The translations under genes and the position numbers were made by a program. Under the pieces are notes generated by a model. That model was not told where the DNA came from and ran no database searches. It saw nothing but the letters and a program-made list of their open reading frames with translations. Below are positions 41,575 to 51,468 of a stretch of DNA of 64,000 nt, piece by piece; the first letter of the stretch is position 1; each line of letters starts with the position of its first letter. The stretch is taken from positions 186,001 through 250,000 of the forward strand of contig NZ_JAGYHF010000008.1 in assembly GCF_018336155.1 (NCBI RefSeq), given 5' to 3'. Source of the DNA: Pseudomonas rustica (GTDB lineage: Bacteria; Pseudomonadota; Gammaproteobacteria; Pseudomonadales; Pseudomonadaceae).

Positions 41575-43472
41575 GCGCTTTGCTCCAACTGACGGCCCGC
41601 GCCGCGTTTTTTCAAATGAATCATCAACAGCGAAATCGCTGCCGGGGTCACGCCAGGGATCCGCGAAGCCTGGCCTAGCGTCTCTGGTCGAGTCGCGCCG
41701 AGCTTGCTCTGGATCTCCTTGGAGAGACCGGAAATGTTGGTGTAATCGATATCCACAGGCAATTTCGTGTCTTCGCTGGCGCGCAGACGGGCGATTTCGT
41801 CCTGTTGACGGTCGATGTAACCGGCGTATTTGGTCTTGATTTCAACCTGCTCGGCAACCTGTGGATCTTCGGCGCCGTTGCCGGTCACTTCGACCAGACC
41901 AGCGTAGTCGATTTCCGGACGGCTCAAGAGGTTGAGCAAGTTGTATTCGTGAGTCAGCGGCGTACCGAATTTTTCGGCAATCGCATCGCCCTGCTGAGTA
42001 TTCGGGCGAACCCAGGTGCTTTTCAGGCGCTGCTCTTCGAGTTCGATGCTTTCGCGTTTCTTGCAGAAGGCCGCCCAACGCGCGTCATCGACCAGACCGA
42101 GCTCGCGACCTTTTTCGGTCAGACGCAGGTCGGCGTTGTCCTCGCGCAGGATCAGGCGGTATTCGGCACGGGAAGTGAACATACGGTACGGCTCTTGGGT
42201 ACCGAGGGTGATCAGGTCGTCGACCAACACACCGATGTACGCTTCATCGCGACGCGGGCACCAGGCTTCTTTGCCCTTGGCACGCAGTGCCGCGTTCGCA
42301 CCAGCGAGCAAACCTTGGGCGCCGGCTTCTTCGTAACCGGTGGTGCCGTTGATTTGCCCGGCGAAGAACAGACCGCCGATGACTTTGGTCTCGAGGCTGT
42401 ACTTCAGATCGCGCGGATCGAAGTAGTCGTACTCGATCGCATAACCCGGACGCACGATGTGTGCGTTTTCCATGCCGCGAATCGATTGCACGATCTGCAA
42501 TTGCACGTCGAACGGCAAGCTTGTGGATATCCCGTTCGGATACAGCTCATGGGTGGTCAAACCTTCCGGTTCGATAAACACCTGATGGCTTTCCTTGTCG
42601 GCAAAGCGGTGGATCTTGTCTTCGATCGACGGGCAATAGCGCGGGCCGATGCCTTCGATTTCACCGGCAGCGGAATACATCGGCGAACGATCGAGGTTCG
42701 CGGCAATGATTTCGTGGGTGCGGGCGTTGGTGTGTGTAATCCAGCAGCTGACCTGGCGTGGATGCTGTTCTTTGTTGCCCATGAACGACATCACCGGGAT
42801 CGGCGTATCACCGGGTTGCTCGGTCATTACCGAGAAATCCACAGACTTGCCGTCGATACGTGGCGGTGTGCCGGTTTTCAGGCGACCGACACGCAGTGGC
42901 ATTTCACGCAGACGGTGTGCCAGGGCGATCGACGGCGGATCACCGGCACGGCCGCCGGAAAAATTCTGCAAACCGATGTGGATAAGTCCACCGAGGAACG
43001 TACCGGTGGTCAACACCACGGAATCGGCGAAGAACCGCAGACCCATTTGCGTGACAACACCACGGACTTGTTCCTGCTCGACGATCAGGTCATCAGCAGC
43101 TTGTTGAAATATCCACAGGTTGGGCTGGTTTTCCAGAATTTCGCGGACAGCGGCTTTATACAAAATCCGGTCAGCTTGCGCACGGGTCGCCCGTACGGCT
43201 GGGCCTTTGCGGCTGTTCAACACGCGAAACTGGATGCCGCCCTTATCGGTAGCCGTGGCCATCGCGCCGCCGAGGGCGTCGATTTCCTTGACCAGATGGC
43301 TTTTGCCAATGCCACCGATGGCCGGGTTGCAACTCATGGCACCGAGGGTTTCCACGTTATGCGTCAGCAACAGGGTTTTTGCCCCCATACGTGCTGAGGC
43401 CAGTGCTGCCTCGGTACCGGCATGACCGCCGCCGATGACGATCACTTCAAAACGGGAAGGGAAATCCACCAC
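41571..43472 (-). CDS. mnmG: tRNA uridine modification enzyme MnmG (GidA)
   Basis: FAD-dependent enzyme that with MnmE makes cmnm5U34 in tRNA. About 633 residues. FAD motif VIVIGGGHAGTEAALASARMG at the N-terminus; conserved CNPAIGGIGKSHLVKEIDALGG follows. Two GTG starts in a row are possible (43472, 43469); the spacing from GAGG slightly favours the second. Its usual neighbour mnmE is separated here by a DnaA-box cluster and a siderophore-signalling module. Confidence 0.96.
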   Translation of the reverse strand: MVDFPSRFEVIVIGGGHAGTEAALASARMGAKTLLLTHNVETLGAMSCNPAIGGIGKSHLVKEIDALGGAMATATDKGGIQFRVLNSRKGPAVRATRAQADRILYKAAVREILENQPNLWIFQQAADDLIVEQEQVRGVVTQMGLRFFADSVVLTTGTFLGGLIHIGLQNFSGGRAGDPPSIALAHRLREMPLRVGRLKTGTPPRIDGKSVDFSVMTEQPGDTPIPVMSFMGNKEQHPRQVSCWITHTNARTHEIIAANLDRSPMYSAAGEIEGIGPRYCPSIEDKIHRFADKESHQVFIEPEGLTTHELYPNGISTSLPFDVQLQIVQSIRGMENAHIVRPGYAIEYDYFDPRDLKYSLETKVIGGLFFAGQINGTTGYEEAGAQGLLAGANAALRAKGKEAWCPRRDEAYIGVLVDDLITLGTQEPYRMFTSRAEYRLILREDNADLRLTEKGRELGLVDDARWAAFCKKRESIELEEQRLKSTWVRPNTQQGDAIAEKFGTPLTHEYNLLNLLSRPEIDYAGLVEVTGNGAEDPQVAEQVEIKTKYAGYIDRQQDEIARLRASEDTKLPVDIDYTNISGLSKEIQSKLGATRPETLGQASRIPGVTPAAISLLMIHLKKRGAGRQLEQSA

Positions 43473-43589
43473 GCACCTCGTGCCTGCTTAAGTAGGTAAT
43501 TCAGGAATAGTTTGAGATCAGGTTTTTGAACCTGGTCGACAAGTATAGGGACTTCGCCCTTCCTAAAGAACCCTTTGCACAAAATTTAA

Positions 43590-43885
43590 CCAGCTGTGGA
43601 GAACTCAAGGTTAAAAGAATAAAAAAGAGAGAAATTTATAAAACCTTTGTTTTTATGTTTATTTCTACTGAGCCTACTTTCTGTGGATAGATCGCTACAG
43701 GCCTTTATATTCAATATGTACAGAGATTCAAAACCCTGTGTTCATGTGCCAATGAGGGCCTTGGATAACCGGTTTAAGCCTGTGGATGAAAGGGGTGGTT
43801 ATCCACAGAGGGGGTTATATCCAGTTTTGAAGCCCTGTTATCAACTGCCCTTAGTGGCAGTTATTCACAGGGCTTAATCCACAGA
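43590..43885. other. DnaA-box cluster next to mnmG (second oriC-like region)
   Basis: AT-rich stretch at about 43590-43730, then DnaA-box-like nonamers: TGTGGATAG 43682, TTGGATAAC 43761, TGTGGATGA 43781, the perfect TTATCCACA 43799, TTATCAACT 43838, TTATTCACA 43861 and TAATCCACA 43875. Pseudomonads are known to have autonomously replicating sequences both near dnaA and near gidA; this fits the second. The whole gap 43473-44040 has no gene. Confidence 0.65.
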
Positions 43886-44000
43886 AAATCGATAAAACGG
43901 CGTTTTCGAGGCGCAAGAAAAATCGCCAACGAGGGTTCGCTGGCGACAAAGAAGCCGATGGAGGGAAGTGCGAGGGCTATTGTGAGAGAACGTAACGAAG

Positions 44001-44023
44001 GCTAATAATAGGCATTATCATTA
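44001..44023 (+). promoter_or_regulatory. Fur-box-like operator before the ECF sigma gene
   Basis: GCTAATAATAGGCATTATCATTA is AT-rich with NAT-triplet spacing like the GATAAT-GATAAT-CATTATC Fur consensus; the reverse strand reads TAATGATAATGCCTATTATT. It lies 18 bp before the fecI-like start, the expected place for iron repression. Confidence 0.55.
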
Positions 44024-44040
44024 ACTCGCCCAATTTTCCT

Positions 44041-44547
44041 ATGTCCTTACCCGCCCACACTGCTGCGATCGAGCAAATCTACGAGCAACACCATTCGTGG
44101 CTATACGGGTGGCTCAAGGGAAAATTGCATGACGCCTGCGATGCCGCCGATGTCGCGCATGACACGTTCGTGCGTATTCTGGCGGCGCGCAATGCCGCAC
44201 AGATTCGCGAGCCACGGGATTATCTGGCGACCATTGCACGCGGTCTGGTCATTGATCGTTATAGAAGGCAGGCCATCGAAGCCGCGTATTTGCAGACCCT
44301 CGCGGCTCGACCGGAAGCCACCGCCATCAGCGAGGAAGACAAGGCGCTGATCATCGAAACTCTGGTCGCTGTGGATAAAGCCTTGGCCGGGCTCGGCGCC
44401 AGAAGCCAACAAATCTTCATGCTCTCGCAAATCGATGGCCTGACTTATCAACAGATCGCTTTGCAGCTGAAGGTTTCGCTGACCACGGTGAAGAAGCACA
44501 TGATCCGCGCCCTGACGGAATGTGCCCTGATCATGGCGCAACGTTGA
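44041..44547 (+). CDS. FecI-like ECF sigma factor
   Basis: 168-residue iron-starvation ECF sigma factor that would drive the receptor gene downstream. Region 2 (YEQHHSWLYGWLKGKLHDACDAADVAHDTFVRIL split over residues 14-48) and region 4 (LDGLTYQQIALQLKVSLTTVKKHM-type: IDGLTYQQIALQL, SLTTVKKHMIRAL) are complete. Its stop overlaps the start of the fecR-like gene by one base (TGATG). A Fur-like box is in front. Confidence 0.92.
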   Translation: MSLPAHTAAIEQIYEQHHSWLYGWLKGKLHDACDAADVAHDTFVRILAARNAAQIREPRDYLATIARGLVIDRYRRQAIEAAYLQTLAARPEATAISEEDKALIIETLVAVDKALAGLGARSQQIFMLSQIDGLTYQQIALQLKVSLTTVKKHMIRALTECALIMAQR

Positions 44548-45494
44548 TGGCCATCGCCCCCGATCGCCAGATCTTCGAAGCGGCCGCCAGTTGGTATGTG
44601 CAGTTTCAGGCTGATCCGCCAACGCTCGCCGAACAGAAGGCCTGGCAGTTGTGGATAGATAGCGACCCGGCGCATCTGGCGGCGTGGAACCAGATGGAAC
44701 AATTGCAGCGCCACCTCGGCACGCTGCCACAGGATCTGAAACGTCGCGCGCTAAATAACGGTCAGCAACGTCGCCAAGTGCTGAAATTGTTGCTGCTCGC
44801 GGCGGGCACGGGGTTCGTTGGCTGGAATGTTCAGCAACACACTTCCTTGGGAAATGTCTGGGCCGACTATAAAACCGGCGTTGGCCAGCGTCGCAATATC
44901 ACATTGGCGGATGGCAGCCTGATTCAACTCAACACCGACACTGCCATTGATGTGTCTTTCGACCCGACACAGCGGCTGATTCGCCTGCGCTCCGGCGAGA
45001 TCCTTATTCAAACCGGAAAGCTGGGTGATCAACGGCCCTTTTTCGTCGAAACCCGGGATGGCCGGATTCAAGCACTCGGCACTCGTTTCTCCGTTCACCA
45101 GCTATCGAGTTCTACCCGAGTTGGAGTGCTGGAAGACCGGGTCAGTGTTCAGCCCGGTGATACTTCAACGGCCGCAAAAATCTTGCAGGCAGGCGAAGGC
45201 ACTGATTTTGATCGTCAGCACATAGGCCTCATTCATCCGTTCAAACCCTCGGAAGTGGCGTGGATCAACGGCCAATTGATCGTTCTCGATGCACGCTTGG
45301 GCGATGTGATTGAAGAATTGGGCCGTTATCGCAGCGGCGTTTTGCATTGCGACGCGCGTGCCCGGGAGCTGCGGGTTTCCGGGACATTCCGCCTCAATTC
45401 AACCGACGCTGTCCTGGCCAATCTTCAGGCGTCGCTGCCGATCAACGTGCGCTATTTCACCCGTTACTGGGTCTCGATCAGCCACAACGCTTGA
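44547..45494 (+). CDS. FecR-like anti-sigma / sigma regulator
   Basis: 315-residue inner-membrane signal relay. Cytoplasmic N-terminal domain (WYVQFQADPPTLAEQKAWQLWIDSDPAHLAAWNQ is the DUF4880 pattern across residues 18-51), a membrane helix (VLKLLLLAAGTGFVGW) and the periplasmic FecR domain (YKTGVGQRRNITLADGSLIQLNTDTAI ... GEILIQTG). It passes the signal from the ligand-loaded receptor to the sigma factor. The start at 44547 fits the coupling with the sigma gene. Confidence 0.92.
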   Translation: MAIAPDRQIFEAAASWYVQFQADPPTLAEQKAWQLWIDSDPAHLAAWNQMEQLQRHLGTLPQDLKRRALNNGQQRRQVLKLLLLAAGTGFVGWNVQQHTSLGNVWADYKTGVGQRRNITLADGSLIQLNTDTAIDVSFDPTQRLIRLRSGEILIQTGKLGDQRPFFVETRDGRIQALGTRFSVHQLSSSTRVGVLEDRVSVQPGDTSTAAKILQAGEGTDFDRQHIGLIHPFKPSEVAWINGQLIVLDARLGDVIEELGRYRSGVLHCDARARELRVSGTFRLNSTDAVLANLQASLPINVRYFTRYWVSISHNA

Positions 45495-45612
45495 TCGAAA
45501 TGTCACCTGGGCAAATAAATCGACAACAGGGTTATCTTTTTTTGCCCTGACCCGGCCCTACAGGTAATCGCGATAAACGCGGCTCTTTGCCACCTTCAGG
45601 GCTTATCCACCC

Positions 45613-48048
45613 ATGCGTCTTCCCACGTTTCGTCAGCGTTTTTCCTACCACTGCATTGCTTACAGCCTATTGATGACCAGCGCCGCGTCCTGCCTGGTGA
45701 TTAGCCATAACGCCGTCGCTGCATCAGCCACCCAGAGTTATGCGATTGCAGCGGGCCCGCTGGACAATGCACTGAGCCAGTTCGCCTCGGCCGCCAACGT
45801 AATTCTGTCGTTCTCGCCGCAACAGACCAGCCGTTTGCGCAGTGTCGGGTTGAACGGCAACTTCACCGTCGACCAAGGTTTTGCCCAACTGCTGCAAGGC
45901 TCAGGTTTGCAAGCCGTACCGCAGGCGCCGGGCAGTTACATTCTGCAGGCGCTGCCAAACGGTGATTCGCTGGAGCTGGCCCCGACCAACATCAACGGTC
46001 AGTTGGCCAACCCGATGAATCTGGATTACGCGGCGGACGTCGGATACAAGGCGCAGAACAGTCGAATCGGTACGAAAACCAGTACGCCGTTGTCGGAAAC
46101 GCCGCGCTCGGTGTCAGTCGTTACCGCACAACGCATGAAAGATCAGAAATCTCAGACGCTCACTGAAGTACTCGGCTACGTGCCGGGGATCTTTGCCCCA
46201 CCGTTTGCCGCTGGCGACAGTCTGGCCGGAGACCTGTTCTATATTCGCGGTTTCAACGCCACCGATTATGGCTACGGTCTGTTGCGCGATGGACTACGCG
46301 TACAGGGCAACCGCTATGACACCAGCACCGAGCCCTACGGACTGGAGCGCGTCGAGATTTTCCGTGGCCCGTCTTCTCTGCTGTATGGGGAGAACGCTCC
46401 GGGCGGTCTGGTCAATCTGGTGAGCAAACGACCGACCGCTGCACCACAAGGTGAAGTGCAATTGGGTTATGGCTCGAACAATCGCCGGCAGATCGGCGTC
46501 GATGTCTCCGGCCCGCTCAATGACAGCGGGAACGTACTCGGACGCGTGGTGATGCTTGGGCGCAAGTCCGACACCCAGACCGATCACGTTCCGGACGACC
46601 GTATCTACATTGCGCCATCGCTGACCCTGAATTTCGACGATTACAACACACTGACCCTACTGGCTAACTACCAGAAGGATCACACCAACATGGAACTTGG
46701 CCTACCGGCCGCCGGGACTTTGCTGACCAACCCCAACGGCAAGTTATCCAAAGGCACCATGCTCGGCGATCCGGACTGGAATACCTTCGAACGGGAAACC
46801 TGGAGCACCGGCTACGAATTCAGCCACTCGTTCAACGACGACTGGCAGTTCCGCCAGAACTCGCGCTACATGCAGTCGCGCATTACCCGCCACGAAACCT
46901 GGCCGGGCAACCTCAACAACGCCGGGTTTGGCACACGCCTGAACATGACGGCGTACGATCGCTTCAACAAGTCGATGGTGTACTCGCTGGATAACCAGCT
47001 GGAAGGCAAATTCCAGGTCGGCGGTCTGGAGAACACCGTGTTGTTCGGCGCCAGCTACGATCGCACCTCCTTTAATCAGGACTGGAACGCCGGCATCGTC
47101 GGGCCGATCGATGTGTATAACCCGGTGTACCTGCGCGATCCGACCACGCCGATTGCGGTGCAAAACACCTTGCTGGAACAGCAGATGAAAGGGGTTTATG
47201 CACAGATCCAGAGCAAGTACGACCACTGGCTGTTCCTGCTCGGTGGTCGTCAGGATTGGGTCGACAGTGATTTTCGCGACAAGGTCGCTCAGTCGAGCGA
47301 CATCAGCTCCGAGGACAAGAAGTTCACCTATCAGGGTGGCGTGATGTACCAGTTCGACAATGGCATGACGCCGTATGTCAGCTATTCCACCTCGTTCGTG
47401 CCGGTGCAGCAGATTTCCAATGCCGGCGCGCCACTCGATCCGATTACCAGCAGCCAATACGAAGTGGGCCTGAAGTACGAACCGATCGGCTGGGACACTG
47501 CTTTCACTGCATCGGTGTATGACCTGCGTAAAAAAGATGACACCTACTTCGACGCCACTACATCGAGCTATCGCCAAGTGGGTGAAAGTCGTTCCAAGGG
47601 TGTGGAACTGGAACTCAACAGCAACCTGACGCAGAACCTCAACGTCACTGCGGCTTATACATACACCGACGCGCGAATCACCAAGGATGCCGCGACGTCA
47701 TTGGTCAAAGGCCATCAAATGACCGGCGTGCCACGTAATCAGGCCTCGGTCTGGGCGAAATACCGCTTCCTCGATGGCGACTTGAAAGGTTTGTATGTGG
47801 GTGGCGGTGTGCGTTATTTCGACAGTGCCTTCGCTTACACCTCGCCTTCTCTCTACGGAAAGCTGGATGCCGGCGACGTCACCTTGGTGGATGCGGCCAT
47901 CGGTTATCAGATCGATACGCACTGGAACGTCGACCTGAATGCGAAGAACCTGTTCGACAAGGAATATGTGTCGGGTTGCAATGACGCGGGTCGTTGCTAT
48001 TGGGGTGAGGATCGCACTCTGCTCGGTACAGTTTCCTACAACTGGTAA
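45613..48048 (+). CDS. TonB-dependent siderophore receptor with signalling domain
   Basis: 811-residue outer-membrane receptor. Signal peptide to about residue 37, then an STN signalling domain (QSYAIAAGPLDNALSQFASAANV ... LQGSGLQAV, residues about 42-115), plug (SETPRSVSVVTAQRMKDQKSQTL) and a 22-strand barrel ending GTVSYNW with a terminal Trp. The Cys pair in VSGCNDAGRCYWGEDRT before the last strands is typical of FoxA/FhuA-like hydroxamate receptors. With the FecI/FecR pair upstream it forms a cell-surface signalling system. Ligand not determinable from sequence. Confidence 0.93.
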   Translation: MRLPTFRQRFSYHCIAYSLLMTSAASCLVISHNAVAASATQSYAIAAGPLDNALSQFASAANVILSFSPQQTSRLRSVGLNGNFTVDQGFAQLLQGSGLQAVPQAPGSYILQALPNGDSLELAPTNINGQLANPMNLDYAADVGYKAQNSRIGTKTSTPLSETPRSVSVVTAQRMKDQKSQTLTEVLGYVPGIFAPPFAAGDSLAGDLFYIRGFNATDYGYGLLRDGLRVQGNRYDTSTEPYGLERVEIFRGPSSLLYGENAPGGLVNLVSKRPTAAPQGEVQLGYGSNNRRQIGVDVSGPLNDSGNVLGRVVMLGRKSDTQTDHVPDDRIYIAPSLTLNFDDYNTLTLLANYQKDHTNMELGLPAAGTLLTNPNGKLSKGTMLGDPDWNTFERETWSTGYEFSHSFNDDWQFRQNSRYMQSRITRHETWPGNLNNAGFGTRLNMTAYDRFNKSMVYSLDNQLEGKFQVGGLENTVLFGASYDRTSFNQDWNAGIVGPIDVYNPVYLRDPTTPIAVQNTLLEQQMKGVYAQIQSKYDHWLFLLGGRQDWVDSDFRDKVAQSSDISSEDKKFTYQGGVMYQFDNGMTPYVSYSTSFVPVQQISNAGAPLDPITSSQYEVGLKYEPIGWDTAFTASVYDLRKKDDTYFDATTSSYRQVGESRSKGVELELNSNLTQNLNVTAAYTYTDARITKDAATSLVKGHQMTGVPRNQASVWAKYRFLDGDLKGLYVGGGVRYFDSAFAYTSPSLYGKLDAGDVTLVDAAIGYQIDTHWNVDLNAKNLFDKEYVSGCNDAGRCYWGEDRTLLGTVSYNW

Positions 48049-48052
48049 AACG

Positions 48053-48089
48053 AAAAGGGGCTGTGGATAAATTGTCCACAGCCCCTTTT
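48053..48089. terminator. Bidirectional terminator between receptor and mnmE
   Basis: AAAAGGGGCTGTGGA ... TCCACAGCCCCTTTT stem, 4 bp past the receptor stop and 1 bp past the mnmE stop, serving both convergent genes. The stem contains a DnaA-box-like TGTGGATAA. Confidence 0.9.
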
Positions 48090-48090
48090 G

Positions 48091-49461
48091 TCATTTGCCG
48101 ATACAGAAACTGGAAAAGATTCGTCCCAAGAGATCATCAGAGCTGAAGGCCCCGGTGATTTCGCCGAGAGAGTGCTGGGCCTGGCGCAAATCCTCGGCCA
48201 GTAACTCTCCGGCGCCAGCCAAGGTCAGCTGGGCGCGGCCGTGTTCCAGCGCAGCACTGGCGTGGCGCAAGGCCTCTAGATGCCGGCGACGTGCACTGAA
48301 ACTGCTTTCCGAGGTCTGCTCGTAACCCATGCAGGCTTTGAGATGATCGCGCAACAGATCCAAGCCTTCACCGGCCGATTTGGCGCTGAGACTGATCGTC
48401 ACGTGCCCGTCTTCACTGGTTGCCAGAACAATGGCTTCGCCGGTCAGATCGGCTTTATTGCGGATCAAGGTGACTTTCGCCGGATCCGGCCGGGTTTCGA
48501 GGAATTCTGGCCAGAGGGCAAACGGATCCAGCGCTTCGGGCGCAGTGGCGTCGACTACCAGCAACACCCGATCAGCTTCGCCAATGGCTTTCAACGCCCG
48601 TTCCACCCCGATCTTTTCCACATGATCATCGGTATCACGCAGGCCAGCGGTATCGACAACGTGCAACGGCATGCCGTCGATGTGGATATGTTCACGGAGG
48701 ATGTCGCGAGTGGTGCCGGCGATCTCGGTAACGATTGCCGCTTCGCGACCGGCCAACGCATTCAACAGGCTGGATTTGCCGGCATTCGGACGGCCGGCGA
48801 TCACTACGGTCATGCCATCGCGCAACAATGCGCCCTGCCCGGCTTCGCGCAGCACTGTGGATAATTCATCGCGCACTTTGTCGAGCATGCTCAGCACATG
48901 GCCATCGGCGAGGAAGTCGATTTCTTCTTCCGGGAAGTCGATGGCGGCTTCGACGTAGATGCGCAGACCGATCAACTGTTCGGTCAAGTTATGCACACGC
49001 TGGGAAAACGCACCCTGCAATGAACGCAGCGCGTTGCGCGCAGCCTGTGCAGAACTGGCTTCGATCAAATCGGCAATCGCCTCGGCCTGGGCCAGGTCGA
49101 GTTTGTCATTGAGGAAGGCGCGTTCGCTGAATTCGCCCGGGCGCGCCAGACGGCAGCCCAGTTCCAGGCAGCGTTTGAGCAACATATCCAGAACGATAGG
49201 GCCGCCGTGGCCCTGCAATTCCAGAACGTCTTCACCGGTGAACGAGTTCGGCCCCGGAAAATACAGCACCAGACCTTCGTCCAGCACCTGTTTGTCGTCA
49301 GTGAAAAACGGGCCGTAATGGGCGTAACGCGGTTTCAGTTCGCGGCCGCTGATGGCTTTCGCCGCAACACTGGCCAACGGCCCGGAAATACGGACGATGC
49401 CCACACCCCCACGGCCTTGAGCAGTGGCGACGGCGGCGATGGTTTCACGAGGTACGCTCAT
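48091..49461 (-). CDS. mnmE: tRNA modification GTPase MnmE (TrmE)
   Basis: 456-residue GTPase partner of MnmG. Start at 49461 (MSVPRETIAAVATAQ) matches the family; an upstream in-frame start adds six residues. Tetrahydrofolate-binding N-domain with GQGGVGIVRISG-type motif (QGRGGVGIVRISG), helical domain, G domain (GRPNAGKSSLLN, DTAGLRDTDD, NKADL) and the C-terminal CIGK cysteine motif. Confidence 0.97.
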   Translation of the reverse strand: MSVPRETIAAVATAQGRGGVGIVRISGPLASVAAKAISGRELKPRYAHYGPFFTDDKQVLDEGLVLYFPGPNSFTGEDVLELQGHGGPIVLDMLLKRCLELGCRLARPGEFSERAFLNDKLDLAQAEAIADLIEASSAQAARNALRSLQGAFSQRVHNLTEQLIGLRIYVEAAIDFPEEEIDFLADGHVLSMLDKVRDELSTVLREAGQGALLRDGMTVVIAGRPNAGKSSLLNALAGREAAIVTEIAGTTRDILREHIHIDGMPLHVVDTAGLRDTDDHVEKIGVERALKAIGEADRVLLVVDATAPEALDPFALWPEFLETRPDPAKVTLIRNKADLTGEAIVLATSEDGHVTISLSAKSAGEGLDLLRDHLKACMGYEQTSESSFSARRRHLEALRHASAALEHGRAQLTLAGAGELLAEDLRQAQHSLGEITGAFSSDDLLGRIFSSFCIGK

Positions 49462-49493
49462 TAACCGGAATCCAGACAAAAATGACAGATAGC

Positions 49494-49518
49494 AAAACGC
49501 CCCACTAGGGGGCGTTTT
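49494..49518. terminator. Intrinsic terminator between yidC and mnmE
   Basis: AAAACGCCCC-ACTA-GGGGGCGTTTT stem with A/T flanks on both sides, located after the yidC stop (minus strand). Confidence 0.88.
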
Positions 49519-49540
49519 GAGTGGTTATCCACAGTGTAAA

Positions 49541-51220
49541 TCAAGCGGCTGCTTTGGTAGCCCGTTCGATCTTACGTGTGATGTACCACTGTTGGGTGAT
49601 GGACAGGCAGTTGTTCACAACCCAGTACAGCACCAGACCAGCCGGGAACCACAGGAAGAAGAAGGTGAAGATGATTGGCATCATTTTCATGACCTTCGCC
49701 TGCATCGGATCCGGAGGAGTCGGGTTCAACTGCTGCTGGATGAACATGGTTGCGCCCATGATGATCGGCAGAATGAAGAACGGATCCTTGATCGACAGGT
49801 CAGTGATCCACAGCATGAACGGCGCCTGGCGCATTTCAACGCTTTCCAGCAGAACCCAGTACAGCGAAAGGAAAACCGGCATCTGCACGAGGATTGGCAA
49901 GCAACCACCCAGCGGATTGATCTTCTCTTTCTTGTACAGCTCCATCATGGCTTGCGACATTTTCTGCCGGTCATCGCCATGTTGTTCTTTCAGTGCAGCC
50001 AGTTTCGGTGCAACGGCACGCATACGCGCCATCGATTTGTAGCTGGCAGCCGACAGAGGGAAGAAAAGACCCTTGATCAGCATGGTCAGGAAGATGATCG
50101 ACCAGCCCCAGTTACCAACGATCGCGTGGATGTGTTGCAGCAACCAGAAGATCGGTTGAGCAATGAACCACAGAATGCCGTAGTCGACGGTCAGTTCCAG
50201 ACCTGGGGACAACTGCTTCAGCACAGCCTGGCTTTTCGGACCGGCGTACAGCACAGCGCTGGTTTCAACTTTGGCACCTGGTGCAGCGGTCAGTGTTGGA
50301 CCGGTGTAACCGATGATGTAGTTGCCTTTGCTGTCTTTACGGGTCTGAACGACGTTGTTTTCGCCCTTCGCCGGAATCCACGCGGTCACGAAGTAGTGTT
50401 GCAGCCAGGCTACCCAACCACCGGTGACGGTTTCTTTCAGCTGCGCCTTGTCCATGTCCTTCATGGACACTTTCTTGTACGGCTCCGAACTTGTCCACAG
50501 GGCAGCGCCCAGGTAAGTCGCGGTGCCAGTAGCAGTGGTGGACGAAGGGTCAGCGCTGTTATCACGCTTCAACTGAGCAAACATTGCGCCGTTCCAGGGC
50601 TGAGCGCTCTGGTTATCCACAATGTAGGAAACGGCTACGTCGTACAGGCCGCGTTTCAGGGTGAAACGCTTGATGTAATTGACGCCGTCCTTGCTGAACT
50701 TCAGGTCTACGACCAATTGGTCCTGACCGTCAGCCAGTTGATAAGTCTTCTTCTCCGAGGAGTAGACCGGACGACCGGCCGGGTTTGCGTCCGGGCCGTT
50801 GGTGCCGATCAGACCGCTTTGGGCCAGATAAACACGTTCGCCGCCGTTATCGAACAGCTGGAACGGAACATCAGGACGATCCTGACGACGTGGATACAGA
50901 GGCAAGGTCAGTTGAGCAACATCACCACCTTGTGGATCGATCGCGAGATCGAGCACGTCGGTTTTGATCTGGATCAGATCCTTGCTGGCGGCTACCGGTG
51001 TTTCGGCAGGTGCGCTGGTATCGCTAGCGGCGCGCGGAATATCGTCACTGGCGGCAGCATTATTGCCAGTGGCGGTGTCCGGCAAACCGGATGTAGTCGT
51101 ACTGGAAGCAACATTCTGAGTCGGCAAAGCAGCCTGACCATAGTCCTGGTTCCATTTAAGAACCATAACGTAGGCCACGATTGCCAGGGCGACGATCAGG
51201 ATCGTGCGTTTGATATCCAT
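49541..51220 (-). CDS. yidC: Membrane protein insertase YidC
   Basis: 559-residue insertase for inner-membrane proteins. N-terminal anchor (RTILIVALAIVAYVMVLKWNQ), large periplasmic domain (about 60-340), then five membrane helices with YGILWFIAQPIFWLLQHIH, the conserved GLFFPLSAASYKSMARM and NPLGGCLPILVQMPVFLSLYWVL split around residue 430. Starts 2 bp after yidD stop. Confidence 0.97.
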   Translation of the reverse strand: MDIKRTILIVALAIVAYVMVLKWNQDYGQAALPTQNVASSTTTSGLPDTATGNNAAASDDIPRAASDTSAPAETPVAASKDLIQIKTDVLDLAIDPQGGDVAQLTLPLYPRRQDRPDVPFQLFDNGGERVYLAQSGLIGTNGPDANPAGRPVYSSEKKTYQLADGQDQLVVDLKFSKDGVNYIKRFTLKRGLYDVAVSYIVDNQSAQPWNGAMFAQLKRDNSADPSSTTATGTATYLGAALWTSSEPYKKVSMKDMDKAQLKETVTGGWVAWLQHYFVTAWIPAKGENNVVQTRKDSKGNYIIGYTGPTLTAAPGAKVETSAVLYAGPKSQAVLKQLSPGLELTVDYGILWFIAQPIFWLLQHIHAIVGNWGWSIIFLTMLIKGLFFPLSAASYKSMARMRAVAPKLAALKEQHGDDRQKMSQAMMELYKKEKINPLGGCLPILVQMPVFLSLYWVLLESVEMRQAPFMLWITDLSIKDPFFILPIIMGATMFIQQQLNPTPPDPMQAKVMKMMPIIFTFFFLWFPAGLVLYWVVNNCLSITQQWYITRKIERATKAAA

Positions 51221-51222
51221 GA

Positions 51223-51468
51223 TTACTCGGCCATCGAAGAAGAACGGGAGGTAGGGATAGGTGGAACCGGGTCATAACCACCGGGATTCCACGGATGACA
51301 GCGACCTAAACGACGAAAGGTCAGCCAGCCACCGCGCAGAAGGCCATGATTTTCAATGGCTTCATACGCGTAGCAGGAACAACTGGGGTAGAAACGACAG
51401 TGGCTGGCCATCAAAGGACTAATGGCATAGCGATAAAACTGGATCGGAACGAGGGCCAGTTTACGCAT
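51223..51468 (-). CDS. yidD: YidD membrane-insertion efficiency factor
   Basis: 81-residue basic, Cys-rich protein: IQFYRYAISPLMASHCRFYPSCSCYAYEAI and GGWLTFRRLGRCHPWNPGGYDPVPP are the full family pattern. Start overlaps the end of rnpA; yidC follows 2 bp later. Confidence 0.96.
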   Translation of the reverse strand: MRKLALVPIQFYRYAISPLMASHCRFYPSCSCYAYEAIENHGLLRGGWLTFRRLGRCHPWNPGGYDPVPPIPTSRSSSMAE

